A DNA stretch of 64,000 nucleotides from Micrococcus sp. 2A. GTDB taxonomy: Bacteria > Actinomycetota > Actinomycetes > Actinomycetales > Micrococcaceae. The notes below the pieces were generated by a model. That model had not been told where the DNA came from. It ran no database searches and saw nothing but the letters and a program-made list of their open reading frames with translations. The DNA is taken from the NCBI RefSeq assembly GCF_039519235.1, contig NZ_CP154351.1, positions 1,054,001-1,118,000 on the forward strand, given 5' to 3'. A program made the translations under genes and the position numbers. Shown here piece after piece: positions 9,280 to 17,850 of this stretch; position 1 is the stretch's first letter; each line of letters opens with the position of its first letter.

Positions 9280-10524
9280 TCAGACCCCGCGGAACACGGC
9301 CACGGCATTGTGGCCGCCGAAGCCGAAGGAGTTGTTCACCGCCACGCGGTCCCCCGCGGGCAGGCGGCCCGGCTCGCCGGTCACGACGTTGAGCGGGATC
9401 TCGGGGTCCTGGTGCTCCAGGTTGATGGTCACGGGAGCGGTGCCGTGGTGCACGGCGAGCACGGTGAGGATCGACTCGATCGCGCCGGACGCCCCCAGCA
9501 GGTGGCCGGTCTGGGACTTCGTGGCCGAGACCAGGACGTCGTCGAGGTGGTCTCCGAGGACTGCCTTCAGCGCGAGGTACTCGGGGGCGTCTCCCTTGGG
9601 GGTCGAGGTGGCGTGCGCGTTCACGTGGCTCACCTGGGAGGGGTCCACGCCGGCACCGCGGAGGGCGGAGCGCAGGGCCCGGGTGGCGCCGAGGCCCTCG
9701 GGCTCCGGGGCGGTGATGTGATGCGCGTCGGAGGAGACGGCGGCGCCGATCAGCTCGGCGTACACGCGGGCGCCGCGGGCCTTCGCGTGCTCCTCGGACT
9801 CCACCACCATGACGCCGGCACCCTCGCCGAGGACGAAGCCGTCGCGGTCCACGTCGTAGGGGCGGGAGGCGGCCTGCGGGTCGTCGTTGCGCTTGGACAG
9901 CGCCTGCATCGCGGCGAACGCGGCCATCGGCAGCGGGTGCACGGCGGCCTCGGCGGCCCCGCACAGCACGACGTCGGCCTGGCCGGAGCGGATGAGCAGC
10001 AGTGCGGTCTCGAGGGCCTCGGTGCCCGCGGCGCAGGCGGAGACCACGGTGCGGGCCCCGGCGCGGGCGCCGAACTCGAGGGAGAGGGCCCCGGCCGCGC
10101 CGTTGGGCATGAGCATGGGGACGGTCATGGGCAGCACACGGCGCGGCCCGCGCTCGCGCAGGGTGTCCCAGCCGTCGAGGAGGGTCCACACGCCGCCGAT
10201 GCCCGTGCCGAAGGCGACGGCCAGGCGGTCGTGGTCGATCTCGGCGCCTTCGAGCCCGGCGTCCTTCCAGGCCTCGCGGGCGGCCACGGTGGCCATCTGC
10301 GTGCCGGGGTCCTGGCGCTTGGCCTCGACCCGGCTGAGCACCTCGGCGGTGGGCACCGCGAGCTCCGCGGCGAAGGTGACGGGCAGGTCGTACTGCTCCA
10401 CCCAGTCGTGCTCCATGGTGGCGGCGCCCGAGACGCCCTTCAGCGCGTTGGCCCAGAACGTGGGCACGTCGCCGCCGATGGGGGTGGTGGCGCCGAGGCC
10501 AGTGATCACTGCGGTGCGGGTCAT
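9280..10524 (-). CDS. fabF: beta-ketoacyl-ACP synthase II (FabF/KasA-type)
   Basis: Elongating condensing enzyme of type II fatty-acid synthesis, joining malonyl-ACP to acyl-ACP. The product is 414 residues, starting MTRTAVITGLGATTPIGGDV. The thiolase-fold active site is complete: Cys164 in VSACAAGTEA, His304 in NAHATSTPKGD, Lys336 and His341 in KSQTGHLLGASG. It is the last gene of fabD-fabH-acpP-fabF, 143 nt downstream of acpP, and ends at a strong terminator. Which branched or straight chains it prefers cannot be read from sequence. Confidence 0.95.
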   Translation of the reverse strand: MTRTAVITGLGATTPIGGDVPTFWANALKGVSGAATMEHDWVEQYDLPVTFAAELAVPTAEVLSRVEAKRQDPGTQMATVAAREAWKDAGLEGAEIDHDRLAVAFGTGIGGVWTLLDGWDTLRERGPRRVLPMTVPMLMPNGAAGALSLEFGARAGARTVVSACAAGTEALETALLLIRSGQADVVLCGAAEAAVHPLPMAAFAAMQALSKRNDDPQAASRPYDVDRDGFVLGEGAGVMVVESEEHAKARGARVYAELIGAAVSSDAHHITAPEPEGLGATRALRSALRGAGVDPSQVSHVNAHATSTPKGDAPEYLALKAVLGDHLDDVLVSATKSQTGHLLGASGAIESILTVLAVHHGTAPVTINLEHQDPEIPLNVVTGEPGRLPAGDRVAVNNSFGFGGHNAVAVFRGV

Positions 10525-10667
10525 GGGTCTGCTGCCTTCGTCTCTCGGGGGCCGGGGTGCGGGTGCCCCGGGCGAGCGGGGGCCGGAGGCGCCCGGATCA
10601 GGCGCCTCCGGCACGGTCCTGCGAGGCACGGCGGGCCGAGAGGCCCTCCGCACGGGGTGGGCCTGGA

Positions 10668-10913
10668 TCAGGCCTGGGCGCCGTCGATGAAGTCCACGGC
10701 GTCCTGGACGGTCTTGAGGTTCTTGACCTCCTCGTCCGGGATCTTCACCCCGAACCTGTCCTCGGCGTTGACCACGATGGTCATCATGGAGATCGAGTCG
10801 ATGTCGAGGTCGTCGGTGAACGACTTCTCCGGCTGCACGTCGGCCGTGTCGAGGCCGGTCTCCTCGTTCACGATCTCGGCGAGGCCGGCGAGGATCTCTT
10901 CCTTGGAAGCCAT
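10668..10913 (-). CDS. acpP: acyl carrier protein
   Basis: Carrier of growing acyl chains in fatty-acid synthesis. The product is 81 residues, acidic and helical, with the phosphopantetheine attachment Ser40 in DLDIDSISMM. The residue after that serine is Ile where Leu is usual, a conservative change. AAGGAG lies just upstream of the start. It sits between fabH and fabF, as in Streptomyces and in mycobacteria (acpM). Confidence 0.96.
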   Translation of the reverse strand: MASKEEILAGLAEIVNEETGLDTADVQPEKSFTDDLDIDSISMMTIVVNAEDRFGVKIPDEEVKNLKTVQDAVDFIDGAQA

Positions 10914-10974
10914 GGGGCGTCTCCTTCAGGTAGGTGTTTCGGTGTACTGGGTCAGTGAATCAGATGCGCACGCC

Positions 10975-12027
10975 TCAGGGGAGGCGCACCACCTGGGCTC
11001 CGTAGACGAGGCCGGCGCCGAAGCCGATCTGGAGGGCGAGGCCGCCCGAGAGCTCGGGGTGCTCGGCGAGCAGGCGGTGCATGGCCAGCGGGATGGACGC
11101 GGCGGAGGTGTTGCCCGCGTCGGCGATGTCCCGGGCCACCACCACGGACTCGGGCAGCGCCAGCTGCTTGGCGAACTCGTCGATGATGCGCATGTTGGCC
11201 TGATGCGGGATGAAGGCGGCCAGGTCGCCCGGCTCGACGCCGGCGCGGTCCAGCGCCTCGCGGGCCACCTTCGCCATGGACCACACGGCCCAGCGGAACA
11301 CGGAGGGCCCGTCCTGGCGCAGGGTCGGCCAGAGCATCTCCTCGGCGCCGGTGATCGCGGAGGCGTCGCCGGTGGTGCGGGCGTGCTCGACGGCGTCGCG
11401 CACGTCCAGCTGTGAGCGGGTCATGGAGATGGTCTCCCAGCGCTCGCCGTCCGAGCCCCACACCGAGGGGGAGATGCCGGGCTCGTCCGAGGCGGAGACG
11501 ATCACCGCGCCCGCGCCGTCGCCCAGCAGGAAGGAGATGGAGCGGTCCGTGGGGTCGATGACGTCGGAGAGGCGCTCCACGCCCACCACGAGCACGTGCT
11601 TCGCGGTGCCGGCCCGCACCAGCGCGTCGGCCTGGGCCACCCCGTAGCAGTAGCCCGCGCACGCGGCGGAGACGTCGTAGGCGGGGGCGGGGGTCGCACC
11701 GATCTCGTGGGCCACCAGGGCTGCGGCCGAGGGGGTGGCGTGGGGGAAGGTCACGGTGGAGACGATGACGGCGTCGAGGTCCGAGCCCTCCAGTCCGGCG
11801 GAGGCGAGGGCCTCCCGGGCCGCGTCGACGGACATCGAGACCACGGTCTGGTCCGCGGTCGCGCGCTGGCGCGTGACGATGCCCGTGCGCTGCCGGATCC
11901 ACTCGTCGGAGGAGTTGATGGGCCCCACGAGGTCCTCGTTCGGCACGAGGTTCGCGGGACGGCAGGCGCCGACGGCGACGATGCGGCTCGCCACGGGGCG
12001 GTCCAGCTGCTTCAGGGTGACGGTCAT
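10975..12027 (-). CDS. fabH: beta-ketoacyl-ACP synthase III
   Basis: Initiating condensing enzyme that couples an acyl-CoA primer to malonyl-ACP; in branched-chain-lipid actinobacteria it favours iso/anteiso primers. The product is 350 residues with the catalytic triad Cys123 (SAACAGYCYG), His275 (IPHQANMR) and Asn306 (AGNTSAA), and the FabH start motif NEDLVGPINSSDEWI. It lies between fabD and acpP, with 52-nt and 61-nt gaps, in one minus-strand operon. Confidence 0.95.
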   Translation of the reverse strand: MTVTLKQLDRPVASRIVAVGACRPANLVPNEDLVGPINSSDEWIRQRTGIVTRQRATADQTVVSMSVDAAREALASAGLEGSDLDAVIVSTVTFPHATPSAAALVAHEIGATPAPAYDVSAACAGYCYGVAQADALVRAGTAKHVLVVGVERLSDVIDPTDRSISFLLGDGAGAVIVSASDEPGISPSVWGSDGERWETISMTRSQLDVRDAVEHARTTGDASAITGAEEMLWPTLRQDGPSVFRWAVWSMAKVAREALDRAGVEPGDLAAFIPHQANMRIIDEFAKQLALPESVVVARDIADAGNTSAASIPLAMHRLLAEHPELSGGLALQIGFGAGLVYGAQVVRLP

Positions 12028-12079
12028 GATGCTCTTCTCTGCGTCTGTTCGTCTCTGCGCGGGAGGGGGGCGGCGGTGC

Positions 12080-12997
12080 TCAGGCTGAGTGCTCGGCGAG
12101 GAACGCGCGGGCCGCGTCCAGGTCCTCGGGGCTCTTCAGCGCCAGCGCGGCGGTGCCCTTCAGGCCGCGCTTGGCCAGTCCCGTCAGCGTACCGCCGGGC
12201 AGGAGCTCGAGGACACCGGTGACGCCGCGCTCGGCGAGGGCGTCCATGCACCGGTCCCACCGCACCGGGCGCGTCACCTGGTCCACGATCCGCTCCAGGA
12301 CCTCGGCGCCCGAGGCGACGGCGGCGCCGTCCCGGTTGGAGAGCAGGGGAAGCCGCGGATCGGCCGGGGAGAGCGTGTGCACGTGGGCCGCCAGGGCGTC
12401 CACGGCGGGGGACATGTGCTCGGTGTGGAACGCGCCGGCCACCTTCAGGGGGATCACGCGCGCCCGGGCCGGGGCGCTCAGGTCGGCGAGCGCCTCGAGG
12501 GTGCCCGCCGCCACCACCTGGCCGGCGCCGTTGACGTTGGCCGGGGTGAGGCCGGCGGCCTGGATGGCAGCCAGCACCTCCTCCTGGTCCCCGCCCACGA
12601 CGGCGGCCATGCCGGTGGGCGTGGCGGCGGCGGCCTCGGCCATGCCCGTGGCGCGGACGCGGACGAGCGCCAGCGACTCGGCGGGGGAGAGGACGCCCGC
12701 CAGGCCGGAGGCGGTGATCTCGCCGACGGAGTGGCCGGCGAGGACGGTGGTGGCGGGGTCGGAGGCGTCCGCCTCGAGGATGGATCCGGCGACGAGCCCC
12801 GCCGCGACGATGAGCGGCTGGGCGACCGCGGTGTCCTTGATGGTCTCCTCGTCCGAGACCGTGCCGTGGCGGACCAGGTCCACGCCGGCGGCGTCGGAGA
12901 GCTCCTCCAGGAGCTCACGGGTCCCGTCCATCTCGAGCCAGGGGGCGAGGAAGCCGGGGGTCTGGGAGCCCTGTCCGGGGCACACGATCGCGAGCAT
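12080..12997 (-). CDS. fabD: malonyl-CoA:ACP transacylase
   Basis: Transfers malonyl from CoA to ACP, feeding chain elongation. The 305-residue protein has the family start MLAIVCPGQGSQTPGFL, nucleophile Ser90 in AGHSVGEITA and His191 in GAFHTEHM. The start at 12997 follows family alignment; GGAGG overlaps closely, so the in-frame ATG at 13006 is an alternative. It is the first gene of the fab operon. A semi-palindrome at 13065-13083 in its upstream region is shared with the regulator gene and may be the operator. Confidence 0.94.
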   Translation of the reverse strand: MLAIVCPGQGSQTPGFLAPWLEMDGTRELLEELSDAAGVDLVRHGTVSDEETIKDTAVAQPLIVAAGLVAGSILEADASDPATTVLAGHSVGEITASGLAGVLSPAESLALVRVRATGMAEAAAATPTGMAAVVGGDQEEVLAAIQAAGLTPANVNGAGQVVAAGTLEALADLSAPARARVIPLKVAGAFHTEHMSPAVDALAAHVHTLSPADPRLPLLSNRDGAAVASGAEVLERIVDQVTRPVRWDRCMDALAERGVTGVLELLPGGTLTGLAKRGLKGTAALALKSPEDLDAARAFLAEHSA

Positions 12998-13064
12998 GCC
13001 CTCCATCGTGTCAGGCGGGCGCGCCTCCCGCCTCCCGCTGCAGGCACGAACCCGCACGGAGGCG

Positions 13065-13083
13065 TTTGGAGGGTTCCTACAAG
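13065..13083 (-). promoter_or_regulatory. putative FasR operator upstream of fabD
   Basis: Semi-palindrome TTTGGAGG-GTT-CCTACAAG (plus-strand reading), 68 nt upstream of fabD and overlapping the stop codon of the regulator gene. It shares TTGNNGGGTTCCTACA with a site upstream of the regulator itself at 14300-14318. A PucR-type protein adjacent to both is the likely ligand. This is inferred, not demonstrated. Confidence 0.45.
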
Positions 13084-14267
13084 AGTGGGCGGCCCTCGGC
13101 GAGGCGGGACACGGCGATCGCGGTCTGGAGCACGTAGGCGTCGCGCGGCACGAGCGGGTCCCACCCGGTCAGCTCGCTGACCCGCCGGAGCCGGTAGCGG
13201 ACGGTGTTCGCGTGCACGTAGAGCTCGCGGGCGGTGGCCTCGAGGGACCGGCCGAGGGCCAGGTAGGTGTCCACGGTCTCGAGGAGCGAGGAGCCGGCGT
13301 CGGCGAGGGGTGCCCAGACACCGTCCACGAGCGCCTCGCGAGCGGAGGGGTCGCCCATCAGCACGCGCTCCGGCAGGAGGTCCCCGGACGGCGTCGGGCG
13401 GGGGGCGCGCGGGTGCGCCGCCGCGGCGCCGAGCCCGGCGAGCGTGTGGTGGGCGGAGACGTGCGCCTCCACGAGCGAGTCCACCGCGGGGCCCGCGATC
13501 ACGGGTCCGGCGGCGAACCACGGGGTGAGCGCCTCGGCGGCGGCCCGGGGGTCGGTGACCGAGCCGAGGACGAGGACGAGACGCTCGGCCTGCACGCCCA
13601 CCAGGAGGTCGCAGTCGAGGCGGGCCGCCGCGCGGCGCAGCCCGGGCACGTAGGCGGGCTGGTCCTCGCCCGGGGCGGAGCCGGCCATGACCATCACGCA
13701 GTGGTCGTCGTGCCAGCCGAGCGCGGTGGCGCGGTGGCGGATCTCGTCCGGGTCCTGGCCGCGCAGCACGGCGTCGAGCAGGACCGCCTCGAGCCGGGAG
13801 TCCATGGCCCCGCGCATCTCCGCGGCCCGCGCGTAGACGTCCGCGAGGGCGAAGGCGATCTCCCGCGAGTAGTGCAGGATGTGCTCGCGCATCGCGGCCT
13901 GGTCCCGCTCCGCGACGAGGTCCGGGACGGTGGACTCGACGACCTCCACCATGGTGCGGATGAGCTGGAGGGCACGCTGGAGGGACACGGCGCGGCTGAG
14001 GTCGGTGGGGGCGGGCCCGAAGACGTCCTGGAGGACGGTGTCCGCGCCGGCCGCCGGCCGTTCGCACCACACCACGAGGCCCTGCAGGGCCCGCTGGGCC
14101 ACGAGTCCGAGCGCGCTGCGCTCGTCCGGGGAGAGCTCGCGGTACCAGGGCAGGGTCGCATCGAGGCGCTGCAGGACGGTGGTGTTGAGGGCCCCCAGGT
14201 GGCGGCGCAGCCGATCGACACCCTCGGCGCTGACGGGGCGGGGCGCGGCGGCGCGGGGTTCGGGCAT
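13077..14267 (-). CDS. fasR: PucR/CdaR-type transcriptional regulator, FasR-like
   Basis: Helix-turn-helix regulator of 396 residues with a PucR-type C-terminal HTH (SLEATARELYVHANTVRYRL) and a central GGDEF-like region, no signal peptide. In Streptomyces the equivalent gene next to fabD (FasR) activates the fabDHPF operon, and mycobacteria have a homologue between aceE and fabD. I infer the same role here. ATG 14267 is preferred over 14276 because a TAGGAT -10 box at 14275-14280 lies exactly 7 nt upstream, predicting a leaderless mRNA. A semi-palindrome upstream resembles one before fabD, suggesting autoregulation. Confidence 0.82.
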   Translation of the reverse strand: MPEPRAAAPRPVSAEGVDRLRRHLGALNTTVLQRLDATLPWYRELSPDERSALGLVAQRALQGLVVWCERPAAGADTVLQDVFGPAPTDLSRAVSLQRALQLIRTMVEVVESTVPDLVAERDQAAMREHILHYSREIAFALADVYARAAEMRGAMDSRLEAVLLDAVLRGQDPDEIRHRATALGWHDDHCVMVMAGSAPGEDQPAYVPGLRRAAARLDCDLLVGVQAERLVLVLGSVTDPRAAAEALTPWFAAGPVIAGPAVDSLVEAHVSAHHTLAGLGAAAAHPRAPRPTPSGDLLPERVLMGDPSAREALVDGVWAPLADAGSSLLETVDTYLALGRSLEATARELYVHANTVRYRLRRVSELTGWDPLVPRDAYVLQTAIAVSRLAEGRPLL

Positions 14268-14274
14268 GCACAGC

Positions 14275-14280
14275 ATCCTA
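14275..14280 (-). promoter_or_regulatory. -10 box of leaderless fasR promoter
   Basis: TAGGAT on the minus strand, with 7 nt to ATG 14267. Transcription would start at or next to the A of the start codon. No ribosome-binding site is possible in that layout. Confidence 0.45.
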
Positions 14281-14299
14281 GGGGCCCGCGACGCGACCG

Positions 14300-14318
14300 G
14301 TTGTGGGGTTCCTACAGC
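14300..14318 (-). promoter_or_regulatory. putative FasR operator upstream of fasR
   Basis: GTTGTGGG-GTT-CCTACAGC (plus-strand reading), 33 nt upstream of the fasR start and 20 nt before its -10 box, so it spans the -35 region. It is the partner of 13065-13083, with GGGTTCCTACA exact in both. Confidence 0.45.
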
Positions 14319-14327
14319 GGGGACGAC

Positions 14328-14355
14328 GACGGCCGGCCGTCGGGGCGGGCCGACG
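14328..14355 (-). terminator. possible aceE terminator
   Basis: Two mutually exclusive short hairpins follow aceE on the minus strand: CGTCGG/CCGACG (14338-14355) and the 14-bp palindrome GACGGCCGGCCGTC (14328-14341). They are followed by GTCGTCGTCC on the minus strand, like other terminators in this window. Confidence 0.4.
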
Positions 14356-14376
14356 CACGGGCGCCGGCCGGGGACG

Positions 14377-17127
14377 TCAGGCGTCGCCGCCGGCGTTGCC
14401 GGTGGTGCCCGCGTTGACGTCGCTGAGCCGGTACATCGAGTGCGCCTTCGCCGCGGTGCCCTCCTCGACCGTGCCCTCCTGCTCGAGGAGCTGCAGGGCG
14501 CGCACCACCATGGAGTGCGTGTCGATGTGGAAGTAGCGGCGCGCCGCCGAGCGGGTGTCGGCGAAGCCGAACTCGTCGGCGCCCAGCGCGCTGAAGCGCT
14601 GGGTCACGAACGGCCGGATCTGGTTGGCCCAGGACGTGGTGTAGTCCGAGGTGGCCACCACGGGGCCCTCGGCGCCCGCGAGCTTCTCCGTCACGAACGG
14701 GGTGCGCACCGGGGCGCTGGGGTCCTTGAGGGCGTCCTTCTCGGCCGCGACGGCGTCGCGGTAGAGCTCGTTGTACGAGGTCACGGACCACACGTCGGCG
14801 CTCACGCCCCAGTCCTCGGCGAGGATGCGCTGCGCGTCGACCGCCCACGGCAGGGCCACGCCGGAGCCAAGGAGCTGGACCTTCGGCCCGTCGCCCTGGC
14901 CCTCGGAGAGGCGGTAGATGCCCTTGAGCAGGCCGTCCACGTCCAGGTCCTCCGGCTCGTCGAGGTGAACGATCGGCTCGTTGTAGACCGTGAGGTAGTA
15001 GATGACATTGCGCACCGCGTCGCCGCGGTCGTGGTCGCCGTACATGTCCTCGAGGCCCTGGCGCACGATGTGCGCGATCTCGTACGAGTACGCCGGGTCG
15101 TAGTGCTTCACGGCCGGGTTGGTGCCCGCCAGGACCGGCGAGTGGCCGTCCATGTGCTGGGTGCCCTCGCCCGCGAGCGTGGTGCGACCCGCGGTGGCGC
15201 CGATCATGAAGCCGCGAGCGAGCTGGTCGGCCGCCGCCCAGATGCTGTCCGCCGTCCGCTGGAACCCGAACATCGAGTAGAAGATGTAGATCGGGATCAT
15301 GGGCTCGCCGTGCGTCGAGTACGCCGTGCCAAGGGCGTTGAAGGCCGCGGTGGCGCCGGCCTCGTTGATGCCCACGTGGTAGAGCTTGCCCTGCGGCGAC
15401 TCCTTGTAGGAGAGGAACAGGTCGCGGTCCACGGACAGGTAGTTCTGGCCCTTGGGGTTGTAGATCTTCGCCGTGGGGAAGAACGAGTCCATGCCGAAGG
15501 TGCGGGCCTCGTCCGGGATGATCGGCACGAAGCGCGAGCCCAGGTTCTTGTCCCGCATCAGGTCCTTCAGCAGGCGCACGAAGGCCATGGTGGTGGCGGC
15601 CTGCTGCTTGCCCGAGCCCTTGCGGGCCTGCTTGTAGGCCGACTCCGGGGGCAGCGGGATGCGGTGGTAGTCCGCGCGGCGCTCGGGGACGAACCCTCCG
15701 AGCTCCTTGCGGCGCTCCATGAGGTACTTCATCTCCGGGGAGTCCGCGTCGGGCTTGTAGTACGGGATCTCGTACGGGTTCTTGTCGATGACCTCGTCGG
15801 AGACCGGGATGCGGTGACGGTCGCGGAAGACCTTGATGTCGTCCGCCGTCATCTTCTTCATCTGGTGGGTGGAGTTGCGGCCCTCGAAGGACTTGCCGAG
15901 GCCGTAGCCCTTGATGGTGTGGGCCAGGATGACGGTGGGCTGGCCCTTGTGCTCCATCGCGGCCTTGTAGGCGGCGTACACCTTCTTGTAGTCGTGCCCG
16001 CCCCGCTTGAGGCCCCAGATCTCGTCGTCGCTCATGTCCGCCACCAGCTCCTTGGTGGTGGAGGAGCGGCCGAAGAAGTGCTCGCGCACGAAGGCGCCCG
16101 ACTCGGCCTTGTAGGTCTGGAAGTCGCCGTCGAGCGTCTCGTTCATGATGCGCACGAGCTCGCCCTCGTCGTCGGCCTCGAGCAGCGGATCCCACTCGCG
16201 GCCCCAGAGGACCTTGATGACGTTCCAGCCCGCGCCACGGAAGTAGGACTCCAGCTCCTGGACGATCTTCCCGTTGCCGCGCACGGGCCCGTCGAGGCGC
16301 TGAAGGTTGCAGTTGACCACGAAGGTGAGGTTGTCCAGCTTGTCGTTGGCGGCGATGTGCAGCTGGCCGCGCGACTCCGGCTCGTCCATCTCGCCGTCGC
16401 CGAGGAACGCCCACACGTGCTGCTCGGACGTGTCCTTGATGCCGTGGTGGTGGAGGTAGCGGTTGGTCTGCGCCTGGAAGATGGCGTTCATCGGGCCGAG
16501 GCCCATGGAGACCGTCGGGAATTGCCAGAAGTCCGGCTTCATGCGCGGGTGCGGGTAGGAGGGGAGCGCGTGGCCCTCCTTGGACTTCTCCTGACGGAAG
16601 CCGTCCAGGTCCTCCTCGGCGAGGCGGCCCTCGAGGAAGGCACGCGCGTAGTTGCCCGGGGAGGAGTGCCCCTGGAAGAAGATGTGGTCGCCGCCGCCGG
16701 GGTGGTCCTGCCCGCGGAAGAAGTGGTTCAGGCCCACCTCGTACAGGGTGGCCTGGCCGGCGTAGGAGGAGATGTGGCCGCCCACGCCGATGCCCTCGCG
16801 CTGCGCGCGCTGCACGATCGCCGCGGCGTTCCAGCGCAGGTAGTTGCGGTACCGGCGCTCCAGCTCCTCGTCGCCCGGGTACTCGGGCTCCTGGTCGGCC
16901 GGGATGGTGTTCACGTAGTCCGTGGTGGTCACGTGGGGCAGGGCGACCGACTGGGCGCCGGCGCGCTGCATGAGGGTGCGCATGATGTACTGCGCCCGCT
17001 CCGTCCCGCGCTCCTCCACGAGCCCGTCGAAGGACTCGATCCACTCCGCGGTCTCCTGCGGGTCCTTGTCCGGGAGCTGGTTGGTCAGACCGCTCAGGAT
17101 CTGGGAGCTCTCTTCGGCTGCGCTCAC
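14377..17127 (-). CDS. aceE: pyruvate dehydrogenase E1, homodimeric type
   Basis: Thiamine-diphosphate enzyme that decarboxylates pyruvate and acetylates the E2 lipoyl domain; source of acetyl-CoA. The product is 916 residues, the size of single-chain AceE, with the ThDP signature [13 protein letters not shown]. Start GTG 17127 has AGGAGG 5-6 nt upstream. No E2 or E3 gene adjoins, as is usual in actinobacteria, where they lie elsewhere. It precedes fasR and fabD on the same strand, linking acetyl-CoA supply with lipid synthesis. A TAGGCT -10 box at 17251-17256 would give a leader of about 118 nt. Confidence 0.95.
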   Translation of the reverse strand: MSAAEESSQILSGLTNQLPDKDPQETAEWIESFDGLVEERGTERAQYIMRTLMQRAGAQSVALPHVTTTDYVNTIPADQEPEYPGDEELERRYRNYLRWNAAAIVQRAQREGIGVGGHISSYAGQATLYEVGLNHFFRGQDHPGGGDHIFFQGHSSPGNYARAFLEGRLAEEDLDGFRQEKSKEGHALPSYPHPRMKPDFWQFPTVSMGLGPMNAIFQAQTNRYLHHHGIKDTSEQHVWAFLGDGEMDEPESRGQLHIAANDKLDNLTFVVNCNLQRLDGPVRGNGKIVQELESYFRGAGWNVIKVLWGREWDPLLEADDEGELVRIMNETLDGDFQTYKAESGAFVREHFFGRSSTTKELVADMSDDEIWGLKRGGHDYKKVYAAYKAAMEHKGQPTVILAHTIKGYGLGKSFEGRNSTHQMKKMTADDIKVFRDRHRIPVSDEVIDKNPYEIPYYKPDADSPEMKYLMERRKELGGFVPERRADYHRIPLPPESAYKQARKGSGKQQAATTMAFVRLLKDLMRDKNLGSRFVPIIPDEARTFGMDSFFPTAKIYNPKGQNYLSVDRDLFLSYKESPQGKLYHVGINEAGATAAFNALGTAYSTHGEPMIPIYIFYSMFGFQRTADSIWAAADQLARGFMIGATAGRTTLAGEGTQHMDGHSPVLAGTNPAVKHYDPAYSYEIAHIVRQGLEDMYGDHDRGDAVRNVIYYLTVYNEPIVHLDEPEDLDVDGLLKGIYRLSEGQGDGPKVQLLGSGVALPWAVDAQRILAEDWGVSADVWSVTSYNELYRDAVAAEKDALKDPSAPVRTPFVTEKLAGAEGPVVATSDYTTSWANQIRPFVTQRFSALGADEFGFADTRSAARRYFHIDTHSMVVRALQLLEQEGTVEEGTAAKAHSMYRLSDVNAGTTGNAGGDA

Positions 17128-17250
17128 GGTGCCTCCTGGTGTTCGTGCGGAGGGATGCTCCGCGTCGGTGCTGCTGCACTGGCGGGATACGCCCGCACTG
17201 CCGCGCCGCGCCCCCGGACTCGCTCCGGCGGACGGGCGCCTGTCGCGCCC

Positions 17251-17256
17251 AGCCTA
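17251..17256 (-). promoter_or_regulatory. -10 box for aceE
   Basis: TAGGCT on the minus strand about 124 nt upstream of the aceE start, divergent from a TAGGGT box at 17315-17320 that serves the DUF3052 gene. No good -35 is visible. Confidence 0.35.
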
Positions 17257-17314
17257 GCGCCGTCCGTGGGCTGCGCGCGTGGTCTGGGACCCGGAGGCCC
17301 CGGACGCACGGGCG

Positions 17315-17320
17315 TAGGGT
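17315..17320 (+). promoter_or_regulatory. -10 box for the DUF3052-ahpE pair
   Basis: TAGGGT, giving a leader of about 70 nt before ATG 17396. It is divergent from the aceE promoter. Confidence 0.35.
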
Positions 17321-17395
17321 GGGCCGTGTCACGCACACGCACGGCGCGCGCCCCGCACGGGGCGCATGTCCCGTCCCGGAGGAGGACCGCACACG

Positions 17396-17827
17396 ATGGA
17401 GGCAGGGCCGCAGGAGACCCCGGCTGCTCAGGCACGGCTCGAGGAGCTCGGCCTGGCGCCGGGCGACCTGGTGCAGGAGTGGGGGTTCGACGACGACGTC
17501 GACCACGGCTTCCGCGCCGCCCTCGAGGCGGCGCTCGGGGAGCAGCTGCTGACCGAGGAGGACCAGGAGCCCGCGGACGCCGTCCTCTTCTGGTGGCGCT
17601 CGGATGAGGGGGACGTCACAGACCTCGCCGACGCCCTGGTGGACGCCCAGCGCTCCCTCGACGCCGGCCCCCTCTGGATCATGACGCCCCGCACGGGCCG
17701 CACGGGCCACGTGCCGCCGGCGGACGTGCAGGAGGCGGCCTCCACGGCCGGGCTGCACCCCACCACGGGCTCCGGCGTGAGCGCCGACTGGGCCGCCCAG
17801 AGGCTCGTGCAGAAGCGCGGTGGCTGA
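17396..17827 (+). CDS. DUF3052 family protein
   Basis: Actinobacterial DUF3052 protein, 143 residues, function unknown. Typical features are LAPGDLVQEWGFDDDVDH near residue 18 and VLFWWRSDEGDVTDLADAL in the middle. The ATG at 17396 follows GGAGGAGG (17378-17385). It is divergent from aceE and directly before an AhpE-like peroxiredoxin, the same neighbourhood as in Mycobacterium tuberculosis (Rv2239c next to ahpE and aceE). Its stop codon lies in the first copy of an 18-bp repeat also present in the next gene. Confidence 0.85.
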   Translation: MEAGPQETPAAQARLEELGLAPGDLVQEWGFDDDVDHGFRAALEAALGEQLLTEEDQEPADAVLFWWRSDEGDVTDLADALVDAQRSLDAGPLWIMTPRTGRTGHVPPADVQEAASTAGLHPTTGSGVSADWAAQRLVQKRGG

Positions 17828-17850
17828 GCTGCGCAGAAGCGCGGTGGCTG
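17809..17850 (+). repeat. 24-bp-period tandem duplication across a gene overlap
   Basis: GCAGAAGCGCGGTGGCTG occurs at 17809-17826 and again at 17833-17850, with a period of 24 bp (8 codons). The first copy contains the DUF3052 stop and the ahpE GTG start; the second copy repeats that GTG in frame at 17844. Confidence 0.9.

Noticed and set aside
13879..17607. 1242-codon open frame on the plus strand opposite aceE and fasR
   Set aside because: Antisense shadow of G/C-biased codons. The minus-strand genes have full family motifs; this frame has none and a low-complexity Val/Gly/Arg composition.
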